A stretch of DNA of 64,000 bases from Patiria pectinifera (taxonomy: Eukaryota > Echinodermata > Asteroidea > Valvatida > Asterinidae): NCBI GenBank assembly GCA_029964075.1, contig CM057149.1:19482197-19546196 (forward strand), read 5' to 3'. Shown here in pieces: positions 22,530 to 33,336 of this stretch (position 1 is the stretch's first letter; each line of letters starts with the position of its first letter). Below the pieces are notes generated by a model that saw only the letters and a program-made list of their open reading frames with translations, did not search any database and was not told the DNA's origin. Made by a program: the position numbers and the translations under genes.

Positions 22530-23270
22530 TTGTCGGTATCTAGTTATGCCCCTGCTTCGATTACTTCATACCTATCGGAATTTTCTTCAAATGTATAGTA
22601 GCTGAGTTTTCCTCATAAAAGTAACAAAGCAGTTTGTAGTAAAACGATGATAGACGACGCTTCATCACTATGGTATCTTATGCCGCATTGTGTCGGTATA
22701 TAGAGGCCGTTTGCATGCACGAATCACTTTGATGCTCGCCTTTATATCGAGTTGCCTTTTTTGTTGCATTTTACGGGTTTATTTGCATTTTACTGCCCTG
22801 GTCCTGCAGTTCGCCTTCCCCGCTATGTTACTCCTATCCGTTGTCACTGTTGTGATTGTTACGCCATTTAGGTTTGAACTGGAGCTGTGTATTTCAAAAA
22901 CTGACCAGTTTGTGGTTACGTTGTTTCCTTCCCAGCCTTGCAAACTCGTCATGCCATGCTTTGCCATGCAGTACAGGTGGCTATAACATTGCTGGTTCCA
23001 CATTACCACTTGCTTCACATAATTTTGGTCTCATTTCGATGTGAGCGCGGTCACACACGTCTTCAGTTTGCAGTCCTTCGTCGTGCCCTTGAGTTTGCCG
23101 GCCGGGCCTCACATGCACAATGACAGGTTTATCACATTTAGGCTATTTCGTATTTATTTACCGTCGTTACACTCGTATTTCGCCCAGTATTTTCAAACAA
23201 GATCTATATCCCCAGTATTAATGGAGTTTTCAACTTTTCCTTTGCTGTTTTCATGAGATTCTCCACCTGA
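22530..23270 (+). pseudogene. Tyrosine recombinase remnant
   Basis: Shifting frames give YAPASITSYLSEF (22541-22580), AFYGF (about 22760), ISKTDQF (22890-22911), LRRALEFAGRA (about 23075-23110) and a decayed FITFRLF at the place of the conserved HSFRIG block (about 23130-23155). The order and spacing match the recombinase of DIRS-order retroelements, where it acts on circular cDNA. Stops and frameshifts make it inactive. Confidence 0.65.
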
Positions 23271-23965
23271 CAGGCCGATTGGAGAAGTTGGCGCATGTAG
23301 CTATGAAAAGGAGCATGTAGGTGTACAAAGGATCTCCATGGTTGGAGCATGGAGACGCTTTCTTGAACTGGTTTTGCGCGGGTGGCGGGGTGATCGCCCT
23401 TGGAAGAGAGCCTCCGTTGCAACAGCTGGCACACATTGCGGATGACCAAGTACACTGAATTTGTTATGGATGCACTATAGGCATGGTCTGCAGATTCGTC
23501 ATTGCCTGCCTTCATGGTGCAGTGTTACAGGTCGGCTCCATTGACTTCGGCTTCGTAAACACAAGCAACTCTGGAAACTCACGGCTGGCTAGCGTATCCA
23601 TGACAACAGGCAAGACGCACGGTGACACTTTCCTATTTCATTATTTTCTTTTCCGAAATTCTGCAAAGCATCACCTACATAACCGTGTACCGAAATACGC
23701 TTGTAGGCAATCCGCCGTTAGACTTTCGCTCATTACGCATATATTTCCCTGTTCTGGAATGCATATAGGGAGTCATTAATTTTTGGCTGCCTCCAATTCG
23801 TCGTTCGAGTATATGATCAGACAGATTTTATTTTTAACAATGTTAATACCGGAGTCTTATATAGCCAGGTATCTACCTACATTAAGGCATACTCAAGGCG
23901 CTGGACATTATGTCAGTTATTAAGAAACACCGGGATAAAACCCTTCTCTTAGTAACCGAGTCTTA
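23271..23965. other. Unassigned internal part of the YR retroelement
   Basis: Lies between the recombinase remnant and the SINE. Short frames on both strands, no recognised domain. Confidence 0.4.
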
Positions 23966-23969
23966 GGTG

Positions 23970-24170
23970 TTACTGGTTTCTTTAATGTGCGTTGCACAAC
24001 ACACGGAACCTACGGCTTACATCCCATCCGAAAGGCGAATCGACAACGGTAACGTGCCTTGCTTAAGAGCACAAGCACCGTGTGCCCACGGTCAGGATTC
24101 GAACCCATGTACCACGGCACAGGAGTCGAACACCGTAATCTTTGGACCACTCCGCAGCACCCACAGATGA
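23970..24170 (-). repeat. tRNA-derived SINE inside the YR retroelement
   Basis: On the minus strand a tRNA-like head with B box GGTTCGAATCC is followed by a body matching the SINE at 42497-42700 (shared CAACACACGG and CATCCCATCCGAA blocks on the plus strand). It sits between the recombinase remnant and B1 and has travelled with the element. Confidence 0.7.
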
Positions 24171-24338
24171 GGTTCACCTGACCGATGAAGGTTGCTCGTT
24201 TATTTTGGGTGACCGATGCTAAACACTATTTGCGTGTTGCTTTACATGATTATGTTTATTTATCCTCGGTTGCATACGACCTGAGTCTATTTGGCGGCGG
24301 TCATGTTGCGAAACTCCGTCCCGCAGCATGTCCGTTTG

Positions 24339-25775
24339 GCGGGAATTGCATTCCAAGTCCGCAAATAGGCCTCAGATATTGGCCACTTTATTCTTTATTT
24401 ATGATGCTTCTGGGATTTGGGGGGCAAAGCCCTCGACCCCTGCCTTTGTCGGTAATTCAGGCACAAGATGTTTAATGGATTAATCGCAAAAGGCATGCAG
24501 TCTGTATTCTCTTACCTATTTTGCTGATTGATATATTCATAAGTTACACTTGAAGTTTATCTGTCATTATTTGAGCAATATCGCTAGCAAGCTTAGGCCG
24601 AAACACGGCCACATAAATATTGCTTTTGGTATTAAGATATTGCTTTTAATAGTTGGCCCTTGCGATATGGTTTAATGGACTATTAATTACTTCTTATTAT
24701 ATTGCTCGTGGTAATTGTATACCTAATGACGGTTGCATTGTGTATCATTATTGATGATGGTATTTGCATAATAATTATGTTGCTCATGGCTAATTGCAGA
24801 GTTCCGCGTCACCAGCTTTGGACCGGAACTAACAGTGTCAGTACTGTTTTGCTTATTATTGCGGTTCTGCTATCAAGCTTTGGAGGGGAGCAGACTTTGA
24901 TGACAAGATTGTTTTAACTATACTTGCTAAGTATAATTGCAGTTCTGCGCTATCCGCTTCGGGCGGGAACAATCTGTGATAATATATTGCTTAACAATCT
25001 GTGATATTGTTGCTAATTGCTGTTCCACGCTATCAGCTTCGGGCGGGAACAAACTGTGAGAATAATGCTAAACAATCTGTGGTATTGTTGCTATGTATAC
25101 ATGTAATTGCTGTTCCACGCTATCAGCTTCGGGCGGGAACAAACTGTGAGAATATTGCTAAACAATCTGTGGTATTGTTGCTATGTATACATGTAATTGC
25201 TGTTCCACGCTATCAGCTTCGGGCGGGAACAAACTGTGAGAATAATGCTGAACAATCTGTGGTATTGTTGCTATGTATACATGTAATTGCTGTTCCTCGC
25301 TATCAGCTTCGGGCGGGAACAAACTGTGAGAATAATGCTGAACAATCTGTGGTATTGTTGCTATGTATACATGTAATTGCTGTTCCACGCTATCAGCTTC
25401 GGGCGGGAACAAACTGTGAGAATAATGCTGAACAATCTGTGGTATTGTTGCTATGTATACATGTAATTGCTGTTCCACGCTATCAGCTTCGGGCGGGAAC
25501 AAACTGTGAGAATAATGCTGAACAATCTGTGGTATTGTTGCTATGTATACATGTAATTGCTGTTCCACGCTATCAGCTTCGGGCGGGAACTTTCTGTGAA
25601 ATTATTGCTGAACAATCTGTGGTATTGTTGCTATGTTCAATTGCAGTTCTGCGCTATCAGAACTTGTTGTTTGGCAAATTGAATAAACGGCTGCTCAGGC
25701 CACAGGTAACAAAGAATGCTGAGTGTGCAGCCTCTGATTCCGGTCTCTTGTGTCTTTGGTAGCATGCGGGGATAA
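24339..25775 (+). repeat. Split direct repeat B1
   Basis: 1437 bp repeated at 26280-27716 (offset 1941). The single mismatch noticed is G at 24677 against T at 26618. It includes a 90-bp tandem array and ends GCATGCGGGGATAA, overlapping the start of A2 by TAA. Confidence 0.93.
25014..25640 (+). repeat. 90-bp tandem array in B1
   Basis: Seven 90-bp units with TGTTCCACGCTATCAGCTTC at 25021, 25111, 25201, 25291 (variant TGTTCCTCGC), 25381, 25471 and 25561. More divergent relatives of the unit precede them from about 24797. Because 90 is a multiple of three, both strands show long spurious frames. Confidence 0.95.
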
Positions 25776-26012
25776 TCGATTTGAGGCAAATGTAATTGAA
25801 GCTTCAAATAATTTATCACCGCTGGACCGTTGACAGGGCTGGTTGGAAGGTTAGCCATTCCAGAACACTCCCCTTGTGGCCACAATGATTTAAGTGCATG
25901 AACTAGTTCACTTTTATTGAACTGGTAACTGAAAGTTCGAGCACACGGTCACTTTTGCTTGAGCAGCCGCGCGGTTAGGTCTTGCAAGGAAGTTTTGTCT
26001 TGCTGAAAAAAT
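25773..26012 (+). repeat. Split direct repeat A2
   Basis: Copy of A1 at an offset of 5728, with no difference seen over 240 bp. It directly abuts B1, sharing the TAA at 25773-25775, as expected for the B-A junction of a circular intermediate. Confidence 0.92.
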
Positions 26013-26279
26013 CCCTCCTCCTCCCCGTTCGTAGCCACCTTTTTGCACATATTCTGCTTAAACATTGCCATGGTCAATTTTGATGTTTTTGGATTGCTTG
26101 ATTTGTTTGCGTGATTTTGCCGATTCTAGAGTGTTTGACGCAGTATTCTTGTTTTTGAAGTACTCGGTTGCCAGTTTTAGCGGAGCCAGAAAGGAATTTC
26201 CCCCTTTTTTCCCTCAGTGGTTTTGAGGGGTTTTCGCCTTTCTTAGAAGCGGCATTATCACTGACAGAGTTGTAGTTTA
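26013..26279 (+). other. Spacer between A2 and B2
   Basis: 267 bp present once in the window. In classic PAT/Ngaro elements A2 and B2 are contiguous, so this is either an extension of A2 absent from A1 or an added segment. No motif recognised. Confidence 0.6.
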
Positions 26280-27716
26280 GCGGGAATTGCATTCCAAGTC
26301 CGCAAATAGGCCTCAGATATTGGCCACTTTATTCTTTATTTATGATGCTTCTGGGATTTGGGGGGCAAAGCCCTCGACCCCTGCCTTTGTCGGTAATTCA
26401 GGCACAAGATGTTTAATGGATTAATCGCAAAAGGCATGCAGTCTGTATTCTCTTACCTATTTTGCTGATTGATATATTCATAAGTTACACTTGAAGTTTA
26501 TCTGTCATTATTTGAGCAATATCGCTAGCAAGCTTAGGCCGAAACACGGCCACATAAATATTGCTTTTGGTATTAAGATATTGCTTTTAATAGTTGGCCC
26601 TTGCGATATGGTTTAATTGACTATTAATTACTTCTTATTATATTGCTCGTGGTAATTGTATACCTAATGACGGTTGCATTGTGTATCATTATTGATGATG
26701 GTATTTGCATAATAATTATGTTGCTCATGGCTAATTGCAGAGTTCCGCGTCACCAGCTTTGGACCGGAACTAACAGTGTCAGTACTGTTTTGCTTATTAT
26801 TGCGGTTCTGCTATCAAGCTTTGGAGGGGAGCAGACTTTGATGACAAGATTGTTTTAACTATACTTGCTAAGTATAATTGCAGTTCTGCGCTATCCGCTT
26901 CGGGCGGGAACAATCTGTGATAATATATTGCTTAACAATCTGTGATATTGTTGCTAATTGCTGTTCCACGCTATCAGCTTCGGGCGGGAACAAACTGTGA
27001 GAATAATGCTAAACAATCTGTGGTATTGTTGCTATGTATACATGTAATTGCTGTTCCACGCTATCAGCTTCGGGCGGGAACAAACTGTGAGAATATTGCT
27101 AAACAATCTGTGGTATTGTTGCTATGTATACATGTAATTGCTGTTCCACGCTATCAGCTTCGGGCGGGAACAAACTGTGAGAATAATGCTGAACAATCTG
27201 TGGTATTGTTGCTATGTATACATGTAATTGCTGTTCCTCGCTATCAGCTTCGGGCGGGAACAAACTGTGAGAATAATGCTGAACAATCTGTGGTATTGTT
27301 GCTATGTATACATGTAATTGCTGTTCCACGCTATCAGCTTCGGGCGGGAACAAACTGTGAGAATAATGCTGAACAATCTGTGGTATTGTTGCTATGTATA
27401 CATGTAATTGCTGTTCCACGCTATCAGCTTCGGGCGGGAACAAACTGTGAGAATAATGCTGAACAATCTGTGGTATTGTTGCTATGTATACATGTAATTG
27501 CTGTTCCACGCTATCAGCTTCGGGCGGGAACTTTCTGTGAAATTATTGCTGAACAATCTGTGGTATTGTTGCTATGTTCAATTGCAGTTCTGCGCTATCA
27601 GAACTTGTTGTTTGGCAAATTGAATAAACGGCTGCTCAGGCCACAGGTAACAAAGAATGCTGAGTGTGCAGCCTCTGATTCCGGTCTCTTGTGTCTTTGG
27701 TAGCATGCGGGGATAA
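26280..27716 (+). repeat. Split direct repeat B2
   Basis: Right-hand copy of B1 with the same seven-unit 90-bp array (about 26955-27581), including the variant fourth unit. It ends GGGGATAA and then leaves the element at AGAATGATTATT. Confidence 0.93.
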
Positions 27717-29897
27717 AGAATGATTATTACGAATAATTAGTTGTTTTTATTTATTTCGGTGGGAGGGGGGGGGGAGGGGGAAAGCAGACAGTTGCTTCCA
27801 ATGGATACTTATCTTACCAGCAATAAGATTGCACAAATCATTATCTGTAACATTAAGGTATGTAATTAACTCTTGACAATTTTTGCCTGAAATTTGAGTT
27901 GTACAGGTATACATACACAAACACGTATGGTGCCAATATGTTATTTACAAATTAAAAAAAAAAAACACATGACCCGGAATCAGGTAATTGCTGGAGGACT
28001 AATACTTCCACAAAAGTATGTATATATATACAACTTCTATAATGTTAAACATATTATCACAAAATGTATTTGTTTCCAACTAAATTCTGTTGAAAATGAA
28101 GACGTAATTGTGAACCATTTCCCATTTTCACTTATTATGCTATTTTCAAGTTTCACACAGAAAAGTCGATTTTATTTGTAAAACTGCTATTTTTCTAGCA
28201 ATACAAACTTTTTTGTTTTTACTTTGAATGAGACATTGGCAGAAAAAAATATATCCCACATTCACTAATGGAATAATTTACCTGGCAAGAAGTCAACACA
28301 CGTGGGGAACACTGGTTCCCACCCCACTTTTAGAATCAATAATGTATGGACAGGAAACCAGACTACTTGCAGGGCAGACGTTTGTGTGCAATGGAAAAAA
28401 AAAGGAAAAGAAACAAAAAAATTTCCAGAGGGGTGCAGATGCTCTAAATAAAAAAAAACCCAAACATTTTTTTTGGGTTAGAACCAAACACTCAAAAGGT
28501 CAAAATCTGTTAGGAAAAAAACAGAACAAAACTGTTGAAAACTACCAACTCCTGAAAGCCTTTCTGTTCACTTATTCCAGGCTAAGTGTACAAATACCTC
28601 TTTTTGACTTTCTCAATATGAATTAGCCTTATAACAATTTAAATTAAGAAACAGGAAAAATGAGTATGGACGAGCCTACAAAGTTTACAGTTGGGCATGT
28701 GGGCTTGACTCAAGTCTAAATTTCCGTGTCGTCATTTATATTGACATGTCGTAAGGGCGTCCCTTTTTAATTCTATGGTTCTCATATCTGACCTACCCTT
28801 TTTTGGCTCCAACTGAAAAAAAAACACCGCGATGTTGCATTGCCAATGACAGTGTCTAGTTCACGGGGCTTTACTACATAACAAAACTAGCACCATCTGA
28901 TTGGACCACATTGTATGAATAGGCAATAGAGCATGTGCTGTGTGTTGTTTCTTAGATACGTGACGTATTGCAGCACCGATCCAATCTGTGAGCGCGTGCC
29001 TACAGCGTGTGCTCAAAAACTGTTTACAATGTAACAAAGTTGTCCCACATGCGTATGTCTGACACATGGCACATAAAGCTTGCAATGCACAAAGTGCAAC
29101 ACACAACTTTTTTTTTCAAAGCTGTTTTTCTCGAAATGAGGTTTCGGAAGTTCGGCAACGCACCACCGACTTTCCCGCGGCATATCTTTGGAAGTAAATG
29201 AGCTACTGAAATAAATCTGGTATCATTACAAAGCTAAAGAGTTGTTCTTTTACATGGTATATTAAACTCGAAAAATCAAGGATGGGGGATTTTCCTCATT
29301 GTGCTATAGCAGGTCACATATAAGGATAATCTCTCCAATTTCGCGGGATAAAATGCCAAGTAATGTCCAATATTTTGAAATAAAAGCTAACTGGAATAAA
29401 AGCTAGTTCAGAACAGTCACATATTCAACAGTTTGCATCGTTTTATTTAGCCTTTTGTTCAACAGTTTGCATCATTTTATTTAGCCTTTTGTGCATTCAA
29501 CATGTACTTTTTTTTAACCCCGATTTTTTTTTCTCGACCAACCGACCCTCCTTCAAGGCCAACTTGAGAACCATTAAGAATTAAAAAGGGACGCATATGG
29601 AGGAAACCTGCATACAACTGATTCATGCATGTGTAGAGATGGTTGAGGCCGACTCACCAAGCATACTTTGGTGTGACTTGAGTCAAGCCTAGCTGTCATG
29701 GTGCTTTTGACCTAAGGCCACAGCCATTTCTAAAATGTTGGCTTCAATCCCAGCTTCGGCTTCATCTTATAATATCCAATGTTTGAGGAGCAAAGAATGG
29801 CCAAGTCTCAACATGGCAGGGATCTACATGCACGAAGCTGGGAACCAAAGCTGGAGATGAACACTGGATTTGAGAAATGGCCTATATATGTTTCTAT
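27717..29897. other. Intergenic, no gene recognised
   Basis: AT-rich. It holds a G-rich run at 27760-27782, A runs near 28390-28470, and a 34-bp tandem duplication at 29428-29492 (TTCAACAGTTTGCATC units). Frames such as 28228-28626 are K/N-rich and look non-coding. Confidence 0.45.
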
Positions 29898-30120
29898 AGG
29901 TCTCTCTCAAATGACGTCATTTCCTACAGACCAGCCACGTGCATCGGCATTTTGAGCGTCAACTTGCATAACGCGCATCGGCTGCATCGTATTTCGAACA
30001 CATTTCGAGCAACAAGCGCGCGTGTTTGGAACATTTTCAACACTGCGCAATGCATGCTTGATTGCGTAAAATACGCAGTTGCAGTTCTCCTACAGAGATG
30101 GCCGTCTTTGAGAGAGACCT
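29898..30120. mobile_element. MITE with AGGTCTCTCTCAAA ends
   Basis: Fourteen-base terminal inverted repeats AGGTCTCTCTCAAA bound a 223-bp CpG-rich interior that contrasts with its AT-rich flanks. No coding capacity. Target duplication not evident. Confidence 0.75.
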
Positions 30121-30589
30121 TTTAAGAGACATTGCCTCATGTAGTGCTGGTTTAAAGTTTATGCAAAAGCTTCATGCATGTAACTTCTAGCCAACAGCCA
30201 GTTTCTCAAATTATTACTTTGATGCTGTATTAGAAGCTCTAATGCCAATACATGCAATTTACAATAAATAACAATACTGCATATCAATTTAACAGTTCAT
30301 AAATTAACTTGATAAGGAAATTGTGCACATTTACAAAATGAAACATTACACAACAATGCTTGAGAATTCTCCCCTGAAAAGATAATGGCTGCATCCAGTT
30401 CAACTGGAGAAATACACTGGTGTCAAGTAAAGACAAGGATGGTACTAATCAGCTACAAGGGGGTGGTCACGAAGAAGGAATGATGGGCAGACGGTGGATG
30501 AACCTACAAAAGTTGAAAACAGACAGAAGGAAAATGATGTCACAAGAAAAGAAAAGCATACACTAATCGTATTGGGTTAATATTGGGTC

Positions 30590-30860
30590 GGGGTGGGAGG
30601 TCATAACAGGATAATGATGAGGTCATTACTGGGTCATGATGAGGTCACTACTGGGTCATGATGAGGTCATTACTGGGCCATGAAGGGGTTGTGGCATGAC
30701 TATGATGGGTTGTGACAAATGTGCTGGTTATTGTCATGAACTGAACAACAATCATGATACTAATGAGGTTAACCCCAGGTCATACAGGGGTCATAATAAG
30801 GTCATGACAAGTAATGATGGGGTCATTAAGAGGTCATAATGAGGTCATAGCATGGCTACG
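30590..30860 (+). repeat. Degenerate minisatellite
   Basis: Imperfect repeats of a unit of about 22 bp, GGGTCATGATGAGGTCATTA, clearest at 30615-30680 and decaying to the right. Confidence 0.75.
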
Positions 30861-30959
30861 ATGTGTTAAAGTACACAGACATGTTATGTTTCATAGAAGT
30901 CAGGATGATAATTATGTACAGGTAATCGGGTCATTGTAAGATCAACCCTACACCATATT

Positions 30960-31450
30960 GGGTGCGTTCGAGTACGGTAGCTAACCCCGATCACATCGGC
31001 TTAATAGCCCCGTGCCATTCCATTAGCTCTGACATCATTTTCGGGGCTCGACCGGGTCAGCCACCACAAACCCTGCTCATGCAGCAGTGGTGGAAATACA
31101 TTGTACCTCACACACACGCGTTGTTTATTCCAAGAAACGGACAAATATGGCGGCCGGACAGCAGAAATCTTAGGTGGACCACAAATTCAACATTACTCAA
31201 AGGCTAAAGGTAATTATTTCTTGAGTTCATTGCAACTTCAGAGGCTACAATTCCAGCCCAACTTGATTGAGTTTTTGCAGACTGAAAAGCAGTAAGTATC
31301 AAACTACAACCCAGTCCGAAACGGGCATTTTGCCAGCGGCTACAGCAGCACGAGGATCGTGATGGCCCACGGTTGAGCGTTTGATTAGCCCAGCTGTCGT
31401 GGCTAACCCGTCTGCCGAGTCGATCCGGATGAGTTACTCGATGAATCAAA
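30960..31450. repeat. CpG-rich dispersed element
   Basis: Starts with TGCGTTCGAGTA and ends with a segment (31350-31450) that is the inverse of the repeat at 4797-4890. It may be a longer member of that family. It includes an ATGGCGGCCGG at 31147, whose frame soon stops. Confidence 0.45.
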
Positions 31451-31458
31451 ACGTCAAA

Positions 31459-31539
31459 ATGGCTGGTGATGGAATTTTCAAAGGTCATGGTAGAGAGATC
31501 TCCAGTCCCTCTCGGTCGATAACAGAATATTACCAGCAG
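31459..31539 (+). CDS. Very weak candidate first exon
   Basis: ATG at 31459 opens 27 codons (MAGDGIFKGHG, then ISSPSRSITEYYQQ) up to CAG followed by GTGTTT. The composition looks protein-like and the frame ends in phase 0 at a possible donor. No family recognised and no following exon identified. Confidence 0.18.
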
Positions 31540-32273
31540 GTGTTTTTGTCACTTTTGAATTTCATTATTTTATTACATGTAGCTGCGCTTGTAACTGATG
31601 GTCCTTTCATAAGATAGCTGTTCCTCCCCTTTAAGAAGAATTATATGCTTGTTTTAAACAAACTTCATCCCTCATACAAAAGTTGCAAAGCTGCTACTGG
31701 GTTTCGATACGAAGCAAACTTGAACAACATTAAACTTCCATCGGTAACAGAACATACCACTTCTCTATTGCTAGCACTGGTCTGGGACACATCAAAACCT
31801 AATGATAAAAGTTAAACTGATTTAACCTAGTGATATCGCAATTCAGGCAGCACAGAAAAATTGTTGAACTTCTGCTGTTAACTCTGTGTTAAGTTTTAAG
31901 GAAATTAACAGATTAATTGCCATGCACGCACTTCCCTCAAGAAAAAGAAATGAAAAAAAAAATATTAAAGTATTGTGCTACTGCATTACAAAGTGTGTAA
32001 TATTGTGAGAAAAAAGTTACCCAATTAATATAGGCTGCGATTTAACAATTTAGCAAACACATGCACAGCAATAGACATTAAATAATCAGTTTCCCATTTA
32101 TCATGAAGAGCAAAATAATCATTGTAAGCAATGCAGGACAGTGGTGCAAAACATGATGCAAAAAGCATTAGTAGGTAAGGCAAGCTGATGTATGTAGCAA
32201 CAATGCAAACTGCAAATCAATATGTTAACAAGCATTGCTAGTTACAGCAAAAAATAACAGTGCCAAATATATA
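31540..32273. other. No gene recognised
   Basis: AT-rich intergenic sequence without identified repeats. Confidence 0.4.
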
Positions 32274-33334
32274 CAGGGTGTATCAAAAACAAAAGGTAAT
32301 CCAAAAATAATGGGTAAATATGTAAAAGTTATGAACTTGAACACTGTCAAAGTGGCTCCGTCTTAAAGGGTGGGTCGTTAGCTTTTCATTGATATCTTAT
32401 TTGCATCTCTTCAGTCATGGATGACCGAGCACCATTGATTGCAAAACAAAGGCCCAAAAAACCTCTGTTTCTTGAAGTTTGACATATTTATTCCCATTCA
32501 ATAATACCTTTTCGGTCAAAAGTCAAAACTTTTCGGTCCAACAGTCTAAACAATTCAAAAATAAAAGATTCCAATGATTTTATTCAACAACTTCACTTCA
32601 TGTTTTTTGAAACACCCCTATGGCTATTTAATGGAGTGTCCAGCTCGCGAGTAAAACGTAAACAACTCTTTTATGGAGATTGGTGCGCGCGTCGCGCGTA
32701 CTGCGCGATGTTGCGCAGATGCAGCTGTGGCGAGTGCATTGTGAATTTAGGACTATGAAATACTGACTCACTGGTAGCACTGCGCATGCCTACATGAGGC
32801 TTGTGAACGTTCAACCAATAAAATGGTAAAAGGCACTGGATTTCATAGGAGTTCAAATTTCATGTGACACTGGGAAAGTGTTTAAGACCAGCCACCCATG
32901 TCTTTATCATCCATTTAAGACCGGCCACGTGACGGGCTCTCGACCAATGGGAATGGGTAAACCGTCTTAGGTATTTATGAATATAAGAAGTATGAAAGAC
33001 AAAATCCTTGGAATGATTTATTATTCATGGACAACATGATGTACCATGTTAAAGCAACATCAACCCTTTTAAACGCGCTTTCACAGCAACAGCGCATTCT
33101 TCGGACAGCTTAACTCACCACTTACTCAGCGAACTTGAAAAAAGAGATATTTTGGCCTTGGTTTAGCAATCAATGGTGCTCAATCATCCGTGACTAAAGA
33201 GATGCTAATAAGGTATCCAGTGAAAGCTAATCTAACCATCCTTTAAGATAAAGCCACTTTGATAGTGTACAATTTCCCAACTTTGACATATGATCCCATT
33301 GTTTTTAGATTTACCTTTCTTTTGATACACCCTG
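32274..33334. mobile_element. Mariner-like foldback element with nested MITE
   Basis: The ends are CAGGGTGTATCAAAA and its complement, each flanked by TA (32272-32273 and 33335-33336), as expected for Tc1/mariner targets. Inverted arms of about 200-220 bp (32274-32490 and 33115-33334) are diverged but alignable by eye, with blocks such as GAGCACCATTGATTGC shared. No transposase. The middle holds a second element. Confidence 0.8.
32493..32984. mobile_element. Nested MITE, copy 2
   Basis: Shares GAAACACCCCTATGGCTAT, GGGCTCTCGACCAAT and AGGTATTTATGAAT with the element at 17848-18152, but is longer by a CpG-rich central part. It sits in the spacer of the mariner-like foldback. Confidence 0.6.
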
Positions 33335-33336
33335 TA

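Larger units (their letters stand above)
20045..27716 (+). mobile_element. Degenerate tyrosine-recombinase (DIRS/PAT/Ngaro-like) retroelement
   Basis: The layout is A1 (20045-20284), internal region, B1 (24339-25775), A2 (25773-26012), a 267-bp spacer, B2 (26280-27716). This is the split-direct-repeat order known for PAT and Ngaro elements. The internal region carries traces of a DIRS-type reverse transcriptase (GRVAGP, RLLPVHPDD, YYDKCMPM) and then a tyrosine recombinase (KTDQF), both riddled with stops and frameshifts. A1 and A2 look identical, and B1 and B2 differ at one position that I found, so the last transposition was recent. A SINE and an internal duplication are carried inside. The element cannot encode working enzymes and would need them in trans. 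The clade within the DIRS order is not determined. Confidence 0.85.

Noticed and set aside
25014..25640. CRISPR array
   Set aside because: The whole 90-bp unit repeats with no unique spacers, and the context is eukaryotic.
25001..25762. 253-codon open frame (and its copy at 26942-27703) as a repeat protein
   Set aside because: It is produced by a 90-bp tandem unit whose length is a multiple of three. The opposite strand has an equally repetitive frame (25158-25568), and the copy lies in the B repeats of a retroelement.
24339..27716. LTR retrotransposon with B1 and B2 as LTRs
   Set aside because: Only about 500 bp lie between them, the RT remnant is left of B1, and the A repeat pair would be unexplained.
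31147..31174. ATGGCGGCCGG as a gene start
   Set aside because: The frame stops after eight codons and lies in a dispersed repeat.
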